Notes under the pieces: generated by a model
Told to the model about the DNA's origin: nothing
The model's database searches: none
What the model saw: only the letters and a program-made list of their open reading frames with translations
Program-made: the position numbers and the translations under genes
Assembly (NCBI GenBank): GCA_000934455.1
Contig: KN887292.1
Span: 1-43,063, forward strand
Reading direction: 5' to 3'
Source of the DNA: Apostichopus parvimensis
Lineage: Eukaryota; Echinodermata; Holothuroidea; Aspidochirotida; Stichopodidae
DNA: 43,063 nucleotides
In this document: piece after piece, positions 1-13,200 of the stretch
How the letters are laid out: each line of letters opens with the position of its first letter
How positions within the stretch are numbered: the first letter of the stretch is position 1

Positions 1-671
1 CTCCGGCACTTTCCGTCTTCGGCAAGATCGATTAGTACTCGAAGTTATTGAAGATGGTGGTTAAGTGGTCATGATTTTGGGAAAGCCAGGGGGGGTAGAT
101 TTGAAGCTCTTGGTTTTTTTTCCCCCCATCGATTTGGTTTCAAGATGACGGAAAAGTTTAGAAATACATCGGGACAGAAGAAGAGGCACGGATCGAGGTA
201 CGAGGAGTCACGATGCTTACTGGTTTTTAAAATTCGGTACAACAACTTGTTTTCTCGTCCTTTTTTTCCCCCTTTTGTTTTTCTAAATTGAATCAGTAAA
301 ATTACAAACTCTGCTGCTAGTCAACACATGAAAATTCACTTGAGATGATAGAAAGAAATTATAAAAGGAAAAGAAAAAGACCCTCAGTGTTTCATTGTGG
401 CAGAAAATTACATTTTAACAGCAAGGTGTTATTTTTTGGTTAGAAATGAGGAGGTGTATACATATCTGCCTGTAGGTAAATTGTAAGGTTTGTTTTGTTT
501 TTCAGTGGTGTGCTAATTGGTTTTTAGAAACCAAACTCTGATGTACAAGCCACAGTTTACATTAAGGACAGCTGTCAGTGGTTGGTGTGGTTGTGTTGTT
601 GGTACAATCATGTTTGAGATGGGGAGGTTCATTGGAGGGTTACAAGGACAGTGATTCTATTATTTACTTCT

Positions 672-872
672 TCCAAGCTTACCTGTCTCCCCACAACCTG
701 AAGCACTCTCGTTCTAACGTGCCTGTACCATGAACTGGTAACCATTTAACACTGTGTGCCTGTACAGCTCTAAGACCAGCCCCTCCGGTCAATGCCCACC
801 CTTTTCATGCTACCACCCAAAGTGCCTACATCGTTCGTCTTTTGTGTGAATTAATTTTTCGACTTAATTCGA
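672..872 (+). repeat. TTACCTGTCTCC-type dispersed repeat, longest copy
   Basis: Ordered blocks: CTTACCTGTCTCCCCACAACC, GAAGCAC, ACTGGTAACCATTTAACACTGTG, TGCCTGTACAGC, CTACCACCCAAAGTGCCTACA. Related copies are at 1125-1270, 25459-25543 (with its twin in the duplicated contig) and 32215-32450. No tRNA boxes or terminal repeats are evident. Confidence 0.6.
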
Positions 873-1124
873 TCGGAACGGTTCCTTATAGAATCACACA
901 CATCTTAAGAGTTAATTTTGATAAAAAAAATGTCAATACTAAAATCCCATTACACTGTTGTTTATTAGCTTGACTCAAATACTAGAATACAGTAGGTGCA
1001 TGCGACAAATTTTGATACTTACCGATTTACCTTAAAATTACGTGACTTGTTGTTGTTACTAAAAAACAAAGGACTGAGGGACCTTAGTATCGTAAGGTGG
1101 AGGAAGGAGTAGATTTACATCACA

Positions 1125-1270
1125 ATCCTTTACCTGTCTCCATGCTACATCTGCACTCAAATCTACCTAGCATGCAAAAGCTGGTAACATTTTAGCACTG
1201 TGCCTCCATCGACCTGTACAGGATGGTTCATCCCCTTAAACTTGGTTCTGAATCTACCATTTTTGAAAGG
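1125..1270 (+). repeat. TTACCTGTCTCC-type dispersed repeat, second copy
   Basis: It has TTTACCTGTCTCCatgc, GCACT, AGCTGGTAACATTTTAGCACTGTG, CCTGTACAGG in the same order as the 672 copy, 450 bp upstream. It then diverges. Confidence 0.55.
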
Positions 1271-3436
1271 CTTACACTACAAATGATAGCGTGTTTTACA
1301 TTCATTGGTATTTCTTTGGTTCTGAAAGTTGGTTTTGAAAGTTTGTAGAATACGGAGACAGGTAGGTATCGTCATTAGTAAACACCCAAACCTGTAAGTT
1401 TTTGGGATTTAACGAAGTGAAAATCGCTGAAAAACAGAACAGACTAACTGTCATCTCTTTTAATCACAATTTAATTGTAAAAATGAATGCCAAGGATAGT
1501 TTTGATGGTCTAACAAGAAGAAATTAGTTTTATAGACCATAAGATAGCCCCTTCCCCTTTCCCTTCATCCCCCTAGCCCCTTCCCATCCCTCCCAAAAAA
1601 ACATCTCTGCCTGTGATACTGTACAGTAGTTGTAGAAGTTGACAAGCTTTTTTATCGTTCACCCCTATGGTGACCTTTGACACGGTCACCATAGTAGCGT
1701 GTCTTTGTCTGGTGAAAGTTTGTTGGTTTTTTAGACTTTGAGGTTGTTTATCTGTTCATTACATTGGGTATTTGGATTGTTCTTGTTGTTTACCTGTGTT
1801 TGCATGTGTTGGAAGGTTCTGGACAAGATAAAGCACATTAAACAAGTTATTCATATTTATATCATTGTTTTATGTTATGTTTTCAGCTTGTCTAAAATTC
1901 CCTTACAACGTAGGTTTCTCACAAACTCCAGTTCTATTGTGCAATGGTATTGGCAGGTATGTCAGCAATTTGTCTGTACTAGAAACTATACAGATAGCAA
2001 CACATATTTTGTTGCTGTAAGCAGTTGTACAAAACTGCCAAAAGCTTTACAAATCCTGTTTCTATGTTCTTTGTGTGCATTTTTATTCCTTATTCAAGGC
2101 TCTTTTTCCCCCTTATTTTCACACAAACATGTGATATAAACTCTTTCCCAGATATTCTGCATTCAAGTAGATTGTGTTGAAAAGCCTTTAGTGTTGTTGT
2201 TAGCGCTGAAATGATTCAGAATCGAGACAAAAGCTTTCAAAAGTCACAAAGGACTGTTTACCGTGTAACAGGACAATAGCCAGATCAATATACAGGACAG
2301 AGCAGTTAGGAGAAAAATAACTCAAGGTGATATGGGATATAACTTGGCTCTTAATGGAAAGTTTTCATCAAGAAACAGGATGTAGGAATGTTAACTTTCT
2401 TGGAAGGATTATTTGGACTTGCTTTTAGCTGTTGATGAATAACAATAAGTCATTCAGATCTAAGGGGAAGGATTGTTGTGATCAGGAAATGTGGCTTCCC
2501 TGTTTATCTTCATATCAGGAAATTGAGAGAGAGATAAGATCTCACAAGTATGGAAGCTGTTGGTTAAAAAAATACATTTTCTAGTGAAATGAGTCTCTTT
2601 AATAAGTCTTCAAGTCAATATTATAAATTGAAACCTGGTACAAAGTGATATATTTGCAAATATATATATATTTTTATCTTTTCTATAAAAATGAAATAAC
2701 CCTGTCTGTTTGCAAACTGGTTGATTTTCAGGGTATCATCCTAAGTCTGCAAGCTGAATTTATGGAATTGGATGCTACATGAAATTTAGGTCCATAAAAT
2801 TATGACTTTACTCCAAAAAGATATACCTAATTAATACTGTGGGTCAAGGATAATGTCCAGGAATAATTTAGTGTTAACATGTTTGTGTAGCAGTTTTGGA
2901 CTACTATGGTTGGTATTCACACTGGCTAAAATGGGGTCTGCTTGACTCTTTCCTTTCCTTGGCAAAGGTAGTATAAATTTGCTGCCATGATGTCTCTTAT
3001 GTCTGTGTGTGTGTGTATGACACCTCTGTAAACATGATAAACATGAACTGGTAATGTTCTTGCACTGCAACAATGGTCACTGCCCCCCCCCCTACTGCAC
3101 CCCTAAGGTCACTATCCTCCCCCTTACAAATCTACCATTCAGAAGTCTATACAGGATATTTTACCTTTGTCTCACGGTTGGCTTTGTGTTCTCGGTGGAC
3201 TCTTTAGAAGTCAGGAAGAAGCTTACTTCATATTAGTTTTACCTACTACAAGTCACTGAGCTTTTAAAGTATCCTTAAATTATTCATGTTTTTTGAATAC
3301 ATGGATTTTTTCACTTTCGGGATCGTGTACAGTTTGAAAAATATGGGAGTACGGGTTGTGCAAGAGCGTGGTGCATTAGTCATATACGCCGGATGATTTT
3401 AGGATGTTAACGTTTTATTTTTCTTCTCTCTTCCAG

Positions 3437-4223
3437 CTCTGCATGCCGAAAGGTCTTACATTTAGCACCCAGCACCAAGATCGGAAACCCAAATTTCATT
3501 CCTTTGTGATCACTCGTGAGGACAGGACCCAGGTCTACGGGGCTGCCTTAACGTTCTTTGAACTGGTCACCGACGAGAAACTATGCACTCAGTTCAATAT
3601 GTTGCAGGGGAAGTTCTCGGAAGAGAACACCCTGCGGAAAGTCAGTACGGGTGACATCCCACAAGGGGTGGTCCTGGAGAGCGTGTCTCCGAGAATGGGG
3701 CGTCGTTTCTCGCCGAGACACAGACGGTCATCGAGCCCATCCATCCAGGGGCTTAATTCTCCCCGTTTTCGACGGAGAGGTAGTCCTGCCCACCAGGGTT
3801 GGAATATGCAAAAGGCGAACACGTTGCCGAGAACTAAAAGCGCCGTCAGACACTATGATATCATGAAGGACGCCCTCTTTGTCTCCAAGTGCATCTGTTT
3901 AATCTTGAAAATTCCACTCGTCAGATCTTGCCAACAATTTCTAGAACAGCTGTTTGAAATCATCCGTACTCGGAATCCCGAGACGCTTCCAATCGAGAGT
4001 TACATCTATAACATACTATACGAAGTGAGCCTTCCTCAGCCCGGCAAAAGTATGGAGTTTTTCGGCCCGGTCGGCAGGATATCCTGCCAACGTCCATCGC
4101 TTTGGGAGCTCCCCCTGTGTGAATACTCCATGCGAGAGATGTTTGAACTGCTAGGACCAGAGAATGTTCTCGAACTCCTGACTTGTGCTTTTCTGGAGAA
4201 ACAAATTCTTTTACTTTCAAAGG
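3437..4223 (+). CDS. DENND5: DENND5 exon: u-DENN and start of c-DENN
   Basis: The acceptor is a strong pyrimidine tract ending TTCCAG at 3431-3436; the donor is G|GTGAGA. It enters in phase 0 and exits in phase 1. It encodes 262 full codons: [26 protein letters not shown], the stretch [36 protein letters not shown], and ends [13 protein letters not shown], as in DENND5A CALLEFQILLYSQ. Between the two u-DENN halves (about 3685-3850) lies an Arg/Ser/Pro-rich insert with repeated R-x-x-S-P and R-R-x-S-S-S-P motifs that replaces the acidic loop of the human protein. The in-frame ATG at 3404 is intronic and is not the start. Confidence 0.95.
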
Positions 4224-7200
4224 GTGAGATTTGTTAATGAATATTCATCAATTGTATGTTAATTGTTTGCATAAATTTCCACAGCCAGCTGCAAGAAGCC
4301 AAATGATCAAACGCTCATCCCCGTACCTCGATCAGTCAAGCGACATTGAGAATTTGCACTCTGCCATTAAAATCCATGTAAAACCACAATTGGAAACAGT
4401 CTCCTTTTTGTGAACCCCTTACCCAGGCTACAACCTCCAGCTCTGGAGCATGGCCAAGAACATAAAGGTGAAGAATATTGTGGTAACCAAGCAAAGAAAA
4501 GTTTGAATATAACAGCTTTAGACCAATTATATCAGAATTGAAACCAGCAATGGTGAAATAAGATAGAAACTTGAAAGGATTGAAAATGAAACAAGAACAA
4601 TATATCTCATCCATTTTGTGGGACACAAATTTTACTCGATACGGTTGTAATAGTTGATGTCTTTCTAATGAGCATACGAATGATAGCAAGTTGGTATAAT
4701 TTAGTGTCAGTATTCTTTTTTAGATGCTTTTGGCAGGCCCTTAATTTTTTATTCCTTCAAAAACTTACTTTTGGTTTGGTTAGTGTACATACACAAACAT
4801 CTAGATCTATACTGTTCATCTTTGTATGTGTTCAGCAATTTGTCCATTTGACTTCGCATTTATTGTTTTGTGATGCTGGATAAATTATTCCCTGGGTAGT
4901 GAGCCGATTGGTTTACCTGATCGATCGAGTTATGTGCAGTGTAACACGGCTTATTAATAGAAAGTTGCAAAGTTGACGACACAAGGAAAAGATAAACCGA
5001 TGCTTTAAGCAGTAGTGACCTGATCCCTTACGAGCCATCTGTTTGTTTCGAAGATTCAACTCCTAAACACAGCACGTTCAACCATCCTTCCTCGCGCTTA
5101 TTGCAGGATTGGTAGAATTTCAATTAGCCGCCTCATTCACTCTCTCTCTCCGTCAAATGAAAAATTTCCTGCACGGCAGGCATCAAAGTCGTCTCGGTGT
5201 TAGGTATCGGAGGTAAGGGATTTACCCATACCCAGGGCAAGCTGTGCAGGTCACTAGAAGCTTGGATTAAGAGAGATTGACCCAAACTTGATTAGCTCTA
5301 GCCCAAACACCTGAAGGTGCTCAAATGAGCCCTTCTGAGAAACGATAAAAATAACGCGGTACCCGGAGATGGCCCCCCAATTGGGACTGGAAGTCCCTAA
5401 TATTTAAGCAATCTGATAGTTTGTTGGGCATCCAGGATTCGTTTCCTCCGTACCTCTAGAGAACGGAGGGTATTTTAAGTCGAAGAAAAACAGATTGATT
5501 TTTGAATCTTCTGGTCAAGTAAGGTTCATGTGAACTTTTTCCGTAGGTCAATATCTCTGTTTGTTTTCGAATGATTTGAGATATATATTTGTTAACGAAA
5601 CTGGACACTACGAAGGGAAGATAACACAGTGAAAAATTGGTTTTTAGTTTTGCTATCTATCGTTTCATCGGAAGCAGTGCATAATCTAGAAAAATATTAT
5701 ATTCGAGTTTGTCTTGAAAAAACTGATAACAGATCATTTTCACTGTGTTATCTTTATACTGGTGCTGTGGGTGAGTGGATAAAGGCGGTGGCATATTGAA
5801 GCAATGAGGCTTAGCAATCGGGAGGTTCGGGGTTCGATTCCCGGCTGGGTCATAGTAAGGTGGGTTTTTTTCATCCAAGAGCAGTCTATGGTTTTCCCAT
5901 CTGAAATGACTGTTTAAATTGAAAAGATTCCAAAATTTGAGTTAAAATGTTGAATTGGAAGCCACCCGACATGTATGTTGTCATCCATAAGCCCTTGCAG
6001 GTTTCTCCCACATTTGTGGTCGTTAAGTGTCATAAAAATAACTGCTGATGATCATGATTATTATTGATATATCTAATGAGATAATTCATATACATACTAA
6101 TGCATGCAATGTTGTGCAAAGAAATGTGAAGTTATAGAAATAATTTAAATGGGATCATCCCAGGAACAGGTTTTCGAATATCCATCCAAATCTGAGGTGT
6201 TACGGTTGTTTTAAAGACACTTAGGAATTTTACAAAGCTACTCAAGTAACGTTCTCAGTTAAGAAGGATCTGGTTTGCTCAAGCAACACACTGTAACTTT
6301 GCTTTAATTTGTTACAGAAAATCAATCACTAAAAAAAAAGTAAAGCTTATTCCATGGACACAGAAAGTGTTTACTTATTGACAATGTAAAAGAAACATCA
6401 TGACAGTCACTTGACGACGCCCCCCATCTTCATCCCCTCCCCTCCCCTCCCCCCTCAGATCAAATTATGTGGCCACACAATTATCAAAACAACGTTAAAA
6501 ATCAAATAACCATGAAAACAAGATGGCATCCAGTCTTATTATAGTTTGGAAATTTCAAAATTTCTTTGACTGGTGATAGTAAGACAAACAATCACTTTAC
6601 ATAATTTTTCAGATATTTATGAATTTTGTTTTTTTCCTCTCCCTGCTCTCGTAGACTACCACCGTTTGATGTTAGTTGCAGAATGCCTGACGGCGTTACT
6701 CTTTCCTTTCCTGTGGCAACATGTCTATGTCCCTATTGTGCCTGCATCCATGCTTCATTTTCTAGATGCTCCGTTCTCTTTCATCATGGGCCTCCATCTC
6801 GACGAACTTTTTGAAGAAGAATTCGAAGTGCCCAACCAGGTTAGTATTTTGATCCCCCCCCCCCCCTCCAACAAAAGGTGACTTGCAGATGGTTTGAAAT
6901 TTTCTTTTACAACCACAAGCTCTGTCAGATTTGCATATGTACCTTTGTATCAGAGTTACTAATGTTTGGTTTGTCTTTACCCCTCTACGCCCCTCCATCT
7001 CACTACCAGCTAAGAAATGATTATGAAGGGATTGAGACTAAATATAAGAATGGAATCGGTAGAGTACAGGACCTTTTTCTTATGGAGAGATTGTTCTTTT
7101 TTAAATAACAATAAAAAATATCATAAAAAAATTAGGGAATAAAATTACCTCAAATGTAAAAATAGGATCTTCAGACTCACAATATTTATAGTTTATATAT

Positions 7201-10200
7201 CTGAGTCCTTGTTTGTAGTGCAGAAATTAATGGGACTTAAAAAAAACAGTATTTTGTCAGCAGCTATTAAAACGTTCACTGATTTTTTTTTCAAGATATT
7301 TTTCTATAAAGAATTACTTTAGTCAGAGTTCTTGAAAAGCCCTTCATGAATATTATCTAAGAAACACTTGAAAAAAATAATATAAACTAATGAAAGCAAA
7401 GAAGGCAAAAAAATAAATAAAAGAAAAAAGCTGTTCCATCCCTTAGGCGATAATTCCAGTGGGATTGCAAACATTTCCATTTAGTTAGGGTCTCGTGAGT
7501 CCGCACAGATTTCTGTCTTCTGCTCTTCAAGTTATTTGAATAAATAATGTAATATTCATGCAGCCGTTGTGACTCTCTGACATAGTCCTTTTCTGTGAAT
7601 TGCAAATAAAAATTGGGGGACAAAATCCAACAGTGGTAGATTTATTCTGAATCTGCTGGGCCACCTACTTCTTACTGGTAGATCTTTGTCTTCAATAAAA
7701 TATAATCGACTTTCAAGTCAAATTTTCTGTATCTGTATTAGATCCCAAATTAACAGTTTCTGGAACATACAAACAACAAATTAGCTAATTTTAATTTCTT
7801 CTAAAAAAGAGATTAAAAATCTCTCATTACGCTTATATAGGACATTTGGATACTTGCTTGTACTGACCGGATGCAAAAATATCTGCTTAAAGTGTGAAAT
7901 TACTTGCAACGGACCTATGGGGCTTGTGCTTTAATTCTGGGATTTTGGGGGGCCCCCACCCCCCCTATAACTTACCTAACCTTGAAACTTACATATCTGG
8001 CATGCACATGGATCTTTTCACTATTCTTCTACAGTATGCTGCAGAGTGCATTATGGGATAGGACAGATATAATTTGCAAAGGAAAATGACATAAAAACAG
8101 AAATATTGCTAATTTTATTTTGGGGGGGGGGGGGGCTTGCATACCATAAAACTTGACTTTCGACGTCAAATCACAGCAACCAGTAATTTCTGAGGGTTAA
8201 ATCCAGTTGCCAAGGTTCGGGTGACAGATGGTAGTATGGGTTTCAAAGTTCCCACCATCATCTCAAACCTTGGTTACTCTTGTTTCTTATCTGTTAGTAT
8301 CTAAAATCATGCTGAAGAAAAAAGAAGAGAAGAGAAAAACACACACACACACAAAAATCACAAGAAAACCTTATCTTCAACTTTATTCCCAAGGTTGCAA
8401 CTGACATTTGAACATCTGTGAAAATTTTTCTTGTAGAAGTGAATATGTTATTGATAAGCTTCGCAAATGTTTTCTTGTTGTTATGGAGATTTGTCCAGGG
8501 CCTTCCATTTGTGTCGCCACCGAAAACGGGTGAAGAGCACTTTCAACGAAGGAGAGCTTTCGTGAATCATGGAGCACAGATGTTTGTTCCACTTCGATTT
8601 GCTTGGTTAACTTAAAGCAGCAATCATTTTTTTGTTTCTGGTTAAAGTTTAGATGGGATATAAAATATTTCGTTCTGTCTTGTTTCATAATTTTTGTTCG
8701 ATTGTCATGAGCTGCCATATGGTCATATATATTTGGATCATGTACAGACATTCCTTACAGGCATTTTCCCAAGCAAGATTTGAACGAGCAAATATTTAAC
8801 AGTTCTGTTGAAGAAACACTGTACTGGGAGATTTTACTTGGGGGGGGGGGGGGGGAGGCAAGGGGCGGAAGAAAGCATATTGCAGTGAGTAATCAATGGG
8901 TCATTCTCAAGACATGTTCATAACAGAACATATAAGGAACTACAATGATATGCTGATTTCGGACAACGACAAAAAAAAAAAAACCTAGTTTGTACACATA
9001 TTCATCAATATATCATATTTCATACATATATCACTGCACTCCCAAATAAAGTTTCTCAGAAAGTCTAGCTTTTTCATTTGGAAAGACTGGGACCGTATAA
9101 CATTTTGTACGACACAACATGCAGAGTTGTACTAAAGCTTAACGCTTAATAAAAATTAATATCTTGATTTGTTTACTTGTATCACTGGACTACCAAAATT
9201 TTTAACTCATCTATCTGAATTGTTTGGGTTGTGATGGTATCCCATTTCCCATTGCGTGAATTAAAGTAACCTTCCGTGCCGAATAACTTGTTTTATATTC
9301 GAGGAAAGTCATTAATCTGTATTTGGTATTACAGCTCTTTTACTGTACGGTAATTAGCTTCCTCGGAGTTCTTGTTACCCACAATGCTTTGCTGTGATAC
9401 CAACAACCCTGTAGGTAATTAAAATTTCATGAAAGGAAATCTTTTTTACTCTGCAGAAAAATCACATCAGGAGACGTTCTTCAATGAAATATTAAAAGAC
9501 TCGTAATGTGAAAATGCTTTCTTTTTTTTTTGGCCGTCGGTGTTGTTGGTACAGTGCATATTGAAGAAAATCTCCTTCCTGGCAAAATTGCAGCAAACAA
9601 GATTAAGTTATGTATGCTTATAGGTGTAAATGTGTATATAAACGTGATCAGGTGGTGATTTAGCTCCTTATAGAATAAAAATTACCCAAAAAATGAAAAA
9701 GAAAGAAAGAAGGGAAAAAAATCCTCTAAGGGTTTGAAATTAAGGAAGAAGACCAAACAAATTCAATCTAATTAAAGTACTTCGATGTAGAAATTTGAGC
9801 AGACAAGCAAATAAATTGTTTCTTCGGATTGTTTGACAATTTTTGGCAATGGAAGAAGACGAGAGCAGTTCTATCTATTTATTCAAGATGTAGAAACAAA
9901 CAAGGTCATTGTTGACTCGAGTAAAAGTAAACAAGCATGAAGGGGGGGTGGGGGGATTAAAACGTCAGTATAATGACTGAGAACAAAAGTGATTGCTCGG
10001 CTGGTGAGTCGAAGGATGGCGGCGGGTGAATTGTAACTTTATGACTACGTTAGTTTTATCTTCTGCTTGTCCATCTATCGCAAAACTAACACTGCCCAAG
10101 GTGACAAAAGTTCAAGGAAAAGTATTAGAGAAGATTAATAAATGAAAAGATTATCAAATAAAGAAAAAAAAAGGAAAAAAAGGACTAAATAAATAAATTA

Positions 10201-13200
10201 GAAGAGAGTTGGTCTTCTGAAGCTATATGTAAGAATATAAAAGCAAAGCTATAATTTTTTTTATCTCAGGTCTCCTTTTTTTTTATATCTCTAAAAGATT
10301 CTTAAGGAATTTGTCGGTGGGGGGAGGGGGGGTGGGTGCTGGTTGCTTTGAGTGTTAACGAGAGAGTTATTGAGTTCAGAAATGTAATGTCAAAACGAGG
10401 ATGTAGGTGAATGATCGTTGAAGGACAATTATCTCGAGAGCGGGAGATTTCTCACTCGGTTATTATTATCACGGTTTCCTGTGACTCAGCTGTATTTGCT
10501 TTTCAACTGATATACTCGATGACAGAGCAAATGTTGACAAAGGTGTTTTAGAAATGAAGCTGGTGGAAGTGAAATAATTTATCTCAAGAAAATTGAGCCA
10601 GATTACAAAAAGGAGAAGAAGAAGAAGAAGAAGAAGAAGAAGGAAGAAAAAAAAGAGAGAGCAAGAGAGACAAGATGGAAAAGAAAAGCGCGCTCGGGGA
10701 AATCGTCGCAATTTTGTAAGGTTATGCCGTAACTGATGCACGGAGTGGTAACATACGGTGACTGTCATGGGGATACATAGCGCGTGCACTGAACTCCCAG
10801 GTAATACCGTAAAGGATTCAGCATTGCCTAGAACTATATAAAAAAAACGGTATTATTTATTAGAGCTCATCCTTGTTACCCAAAACGAAAGCTTTGAAGA
10901 GAAAAACCTGCGGTAATATGTTGGCTTTCTTAATTAAACATGCGATCAGCTCACATCTTGAAGCAGCTGGTTGGTTTTAGTAATTACTAAAGTTACAACG
11001 CATGTCTTCCCAAAATAGTCATACAAATTTTAGGTTTCTTGCGATATGAGTTCCTTTTCCATATCGATATATCATTTACCTTTTTTTCTCTCCCACAAAT
11101 GATAAAGCTACGCCCATTTCCAACTCTGCAGAGGTCGTCAAAAAAATGATTTTTTTTTTTTCATTTTGTTTCTCGGCGAAATCGGTGATTCATGACGTGA
11201 TTCATGTTACTACGAGCTTAAATTATTTGTAAGATGTCTAAATGTTTAATGTTCTTAGTTATCGTTTATTAATATATGGTCATTTTGTTTAGGCTGACGG
11301 GGCAAAAGGTACCTGGATCGGAACTTCTGTTTATAGTGTACAATCAAGTCAACTTGTGCATTGTTCAAATACTAGCTAAACAAGTGAAGTGCTGGCCAAC
11401 TTGCACAGAAAGATGCAGTATTTAGGCGCTGTGTCAAAGAGAAAAGCTGCAGCAGCTGCAAGGTTCTGCTCAGCTTGGCTGAATCAATATCAAAGAATAT
11501 AGATCATCTCTGCAGACCTGCAGTGCGTGTTGTGTCAATCTGTGGCGCATAACAGAGTATGTCCTACGCAGCATAGCTGCAGGAGGCTGCAGCCTCCTTA
11601 GCATCCTACTTTTGACTTTGGTAATAGGCAGCTGGAAAGCGACCTAATCACTGGATGGCAATTTGAGAAACCGACAAGCATCGAGAAATGCCGTGACTGG
11701 CGCAGTAAAATGTTGAATCGTTAGTGACTGTTATTTTACTTTCTAGAATTTTTTTGACCAAAATTGATGATACCTTTAATGAGGCTTAAATTTGAGTTGA
11801 TTTGGATCAATTCTGCAGCACTAAATCTTCATCAAATCTTCATCGCAGTTTATTTGTCATTGAATTGGCTATCAAAATTTCAATTAAAAAGTTGGAGTTT
11901 GTTTTGAAGATTTGCATATTTGCATTTCATTAACATATGATATATATGGACACAGAAGGGTGTGGCCTCTCCAGTAGAAAAAGAAAAGTTAAAAAAAAGA
12001 GAAAAATGTTGTTGTTGTTGAAAATTTCATATTTGCATTTCATTAACATATGATGTATATGGACACAAAGGGTGTGGCCCCTGCAGTAGGAAAAGAAAAG
12101 TTAAAAATAGAGTAAAATCCTGTAATATGTGCTTGCTCTGTAACCTTAACTTGGTGCAAAATGTTAGTTTTCATCAGCTAAAATGTCGTTTTAAGATGCA
12201 ACTTCAATCAGCTCACTTTGACCGTTCGTTCATCAGGTTTTGAAACGATAGAGATATTTTCGAAAGAATCATAGTTTAAGTTTGGAGTTCCAAAAGTGGA
12301 CCAATCTTGTCATGTTTTTGCTGGTGTGACTCGATACAGACCATGTTCTTTATTGTTCTGTACAAATCAACCTCACAGCCCCTTTCAGTGAGTTGTCAAA
12401 TCTCTCAAATAGCGAATTATAAAGCAAAGTACAAATAGTCTTTATAAATGTAGAACATAAGCATTAGCTCGCTCATAGATTTGTACTTAAAAAACACGCC
12501 AGCCCGCCCACCCGTACCTTGCTTCTGGGTTTATCTTACCGTGATAGATAAAGCTTTCTTCTGTGACCAAAATTCCAAGATGCGACTTATCTTGGAAATT
12601 GAATTCGACAGACATGCCACATCTCATGGAAAGTAGGATATTTTATAGATTCTTCCAAAGGTCTTGCTTTTGAAATCAGGTATTTTTTTGTATAAAGTGA
12701 TTTTTAATGGTTAGCACTGGTCAAAGTAGTGTGTTTTTGGATTCCATCATGGGGTAAAATTACACACAAGTTTACAATTTTGTGATTATGTTTCGTGTCG
12801 ACCACAGAACAGAGTACGATGCTGTCCATGGTGATGGCTTAACGAAACCTTTAGTTTATGGTATAAAAAATCAAATTACCCTTTATTTCCTGACAAATGT
12901 ATGACGTTTGCATATCAAAGAATCATTTAGAAACATATATTACAGAAATGTCTACAAAGTTCGTACTGTATATATGCATTATGAAACAAAAAGGCAGAAA
13001 AGAAAAGGAACAGAAAAAACGAGGTCACCCGCCTTCTTTTGTGATGATTATGATGCAATACCTGTGAAAAAATTTCACAGTCAATATGAGATCAACGGTA
13101 CTACTGTGTTGCCTCAGGTTGCGAGGTAATTTCCCAAAAGCAAAACAGCACAATGTAAAGTTATCTTTCCCAGTCTGTTTACACATAAATTTAGGTCGTT

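Larger units (their letters stand above)
1..3436. other. Intron (5' part cut by window edge), no exon seen
   Basis: There is no recognisable exon before the acceptor at 3435-3436. By analogy with vertebrate DENND5A this is the intron before the LCMPKGL exon. The stretch holds two copies of a dispersed repeat (about 672-872 and 1125-1270), an 11-bp-arm hairpin at 1665-1694, a short (TG)n near 3006 and a C-run near 3084. The open frame at 1738-2139 has no homology I recognise and no splice support. Confidence 0.7.
4224..6654. other. Intron, phase 1, with a tRNA-derived SINE
   Basis: It runs from GTGAGA to CTCGTAG and holds a long inverted repeat (5620-5752) directly before a tRNA-derived SINE (about 5755-6068). 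A C-rich run sits at about 6420-6455. Open frames here (for example 4336-4689 on the minus strand) have no recognisable similarity. Confidence 0.85.

Noticed and set aside
3404-3436. ATG at 3404 as the DENND5 start codon
   Set aside because: The 11 residues before LCMPKGL are the pyrimidine tract and acceptor; the family needs an N-terminal u-DENN part encoded upstream.
5757-5852. Possible functional class II tRNA gene
   Set aside because: A and B boxes are present, but the acceptor stem does not pair and the T stem has a mismatch; a SINE body follows.
5657-5878. Minus-strand frame with [12 protein letters not shown]
   Set aside because: Antisense reading of a tRNA-derived SINE head, a frequent misannotation.
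10469-10789. Minus-strand frame with a poly-Leu run
   Set aside because: Produced by the (GAA)n microsatellite at about 10612-10645.
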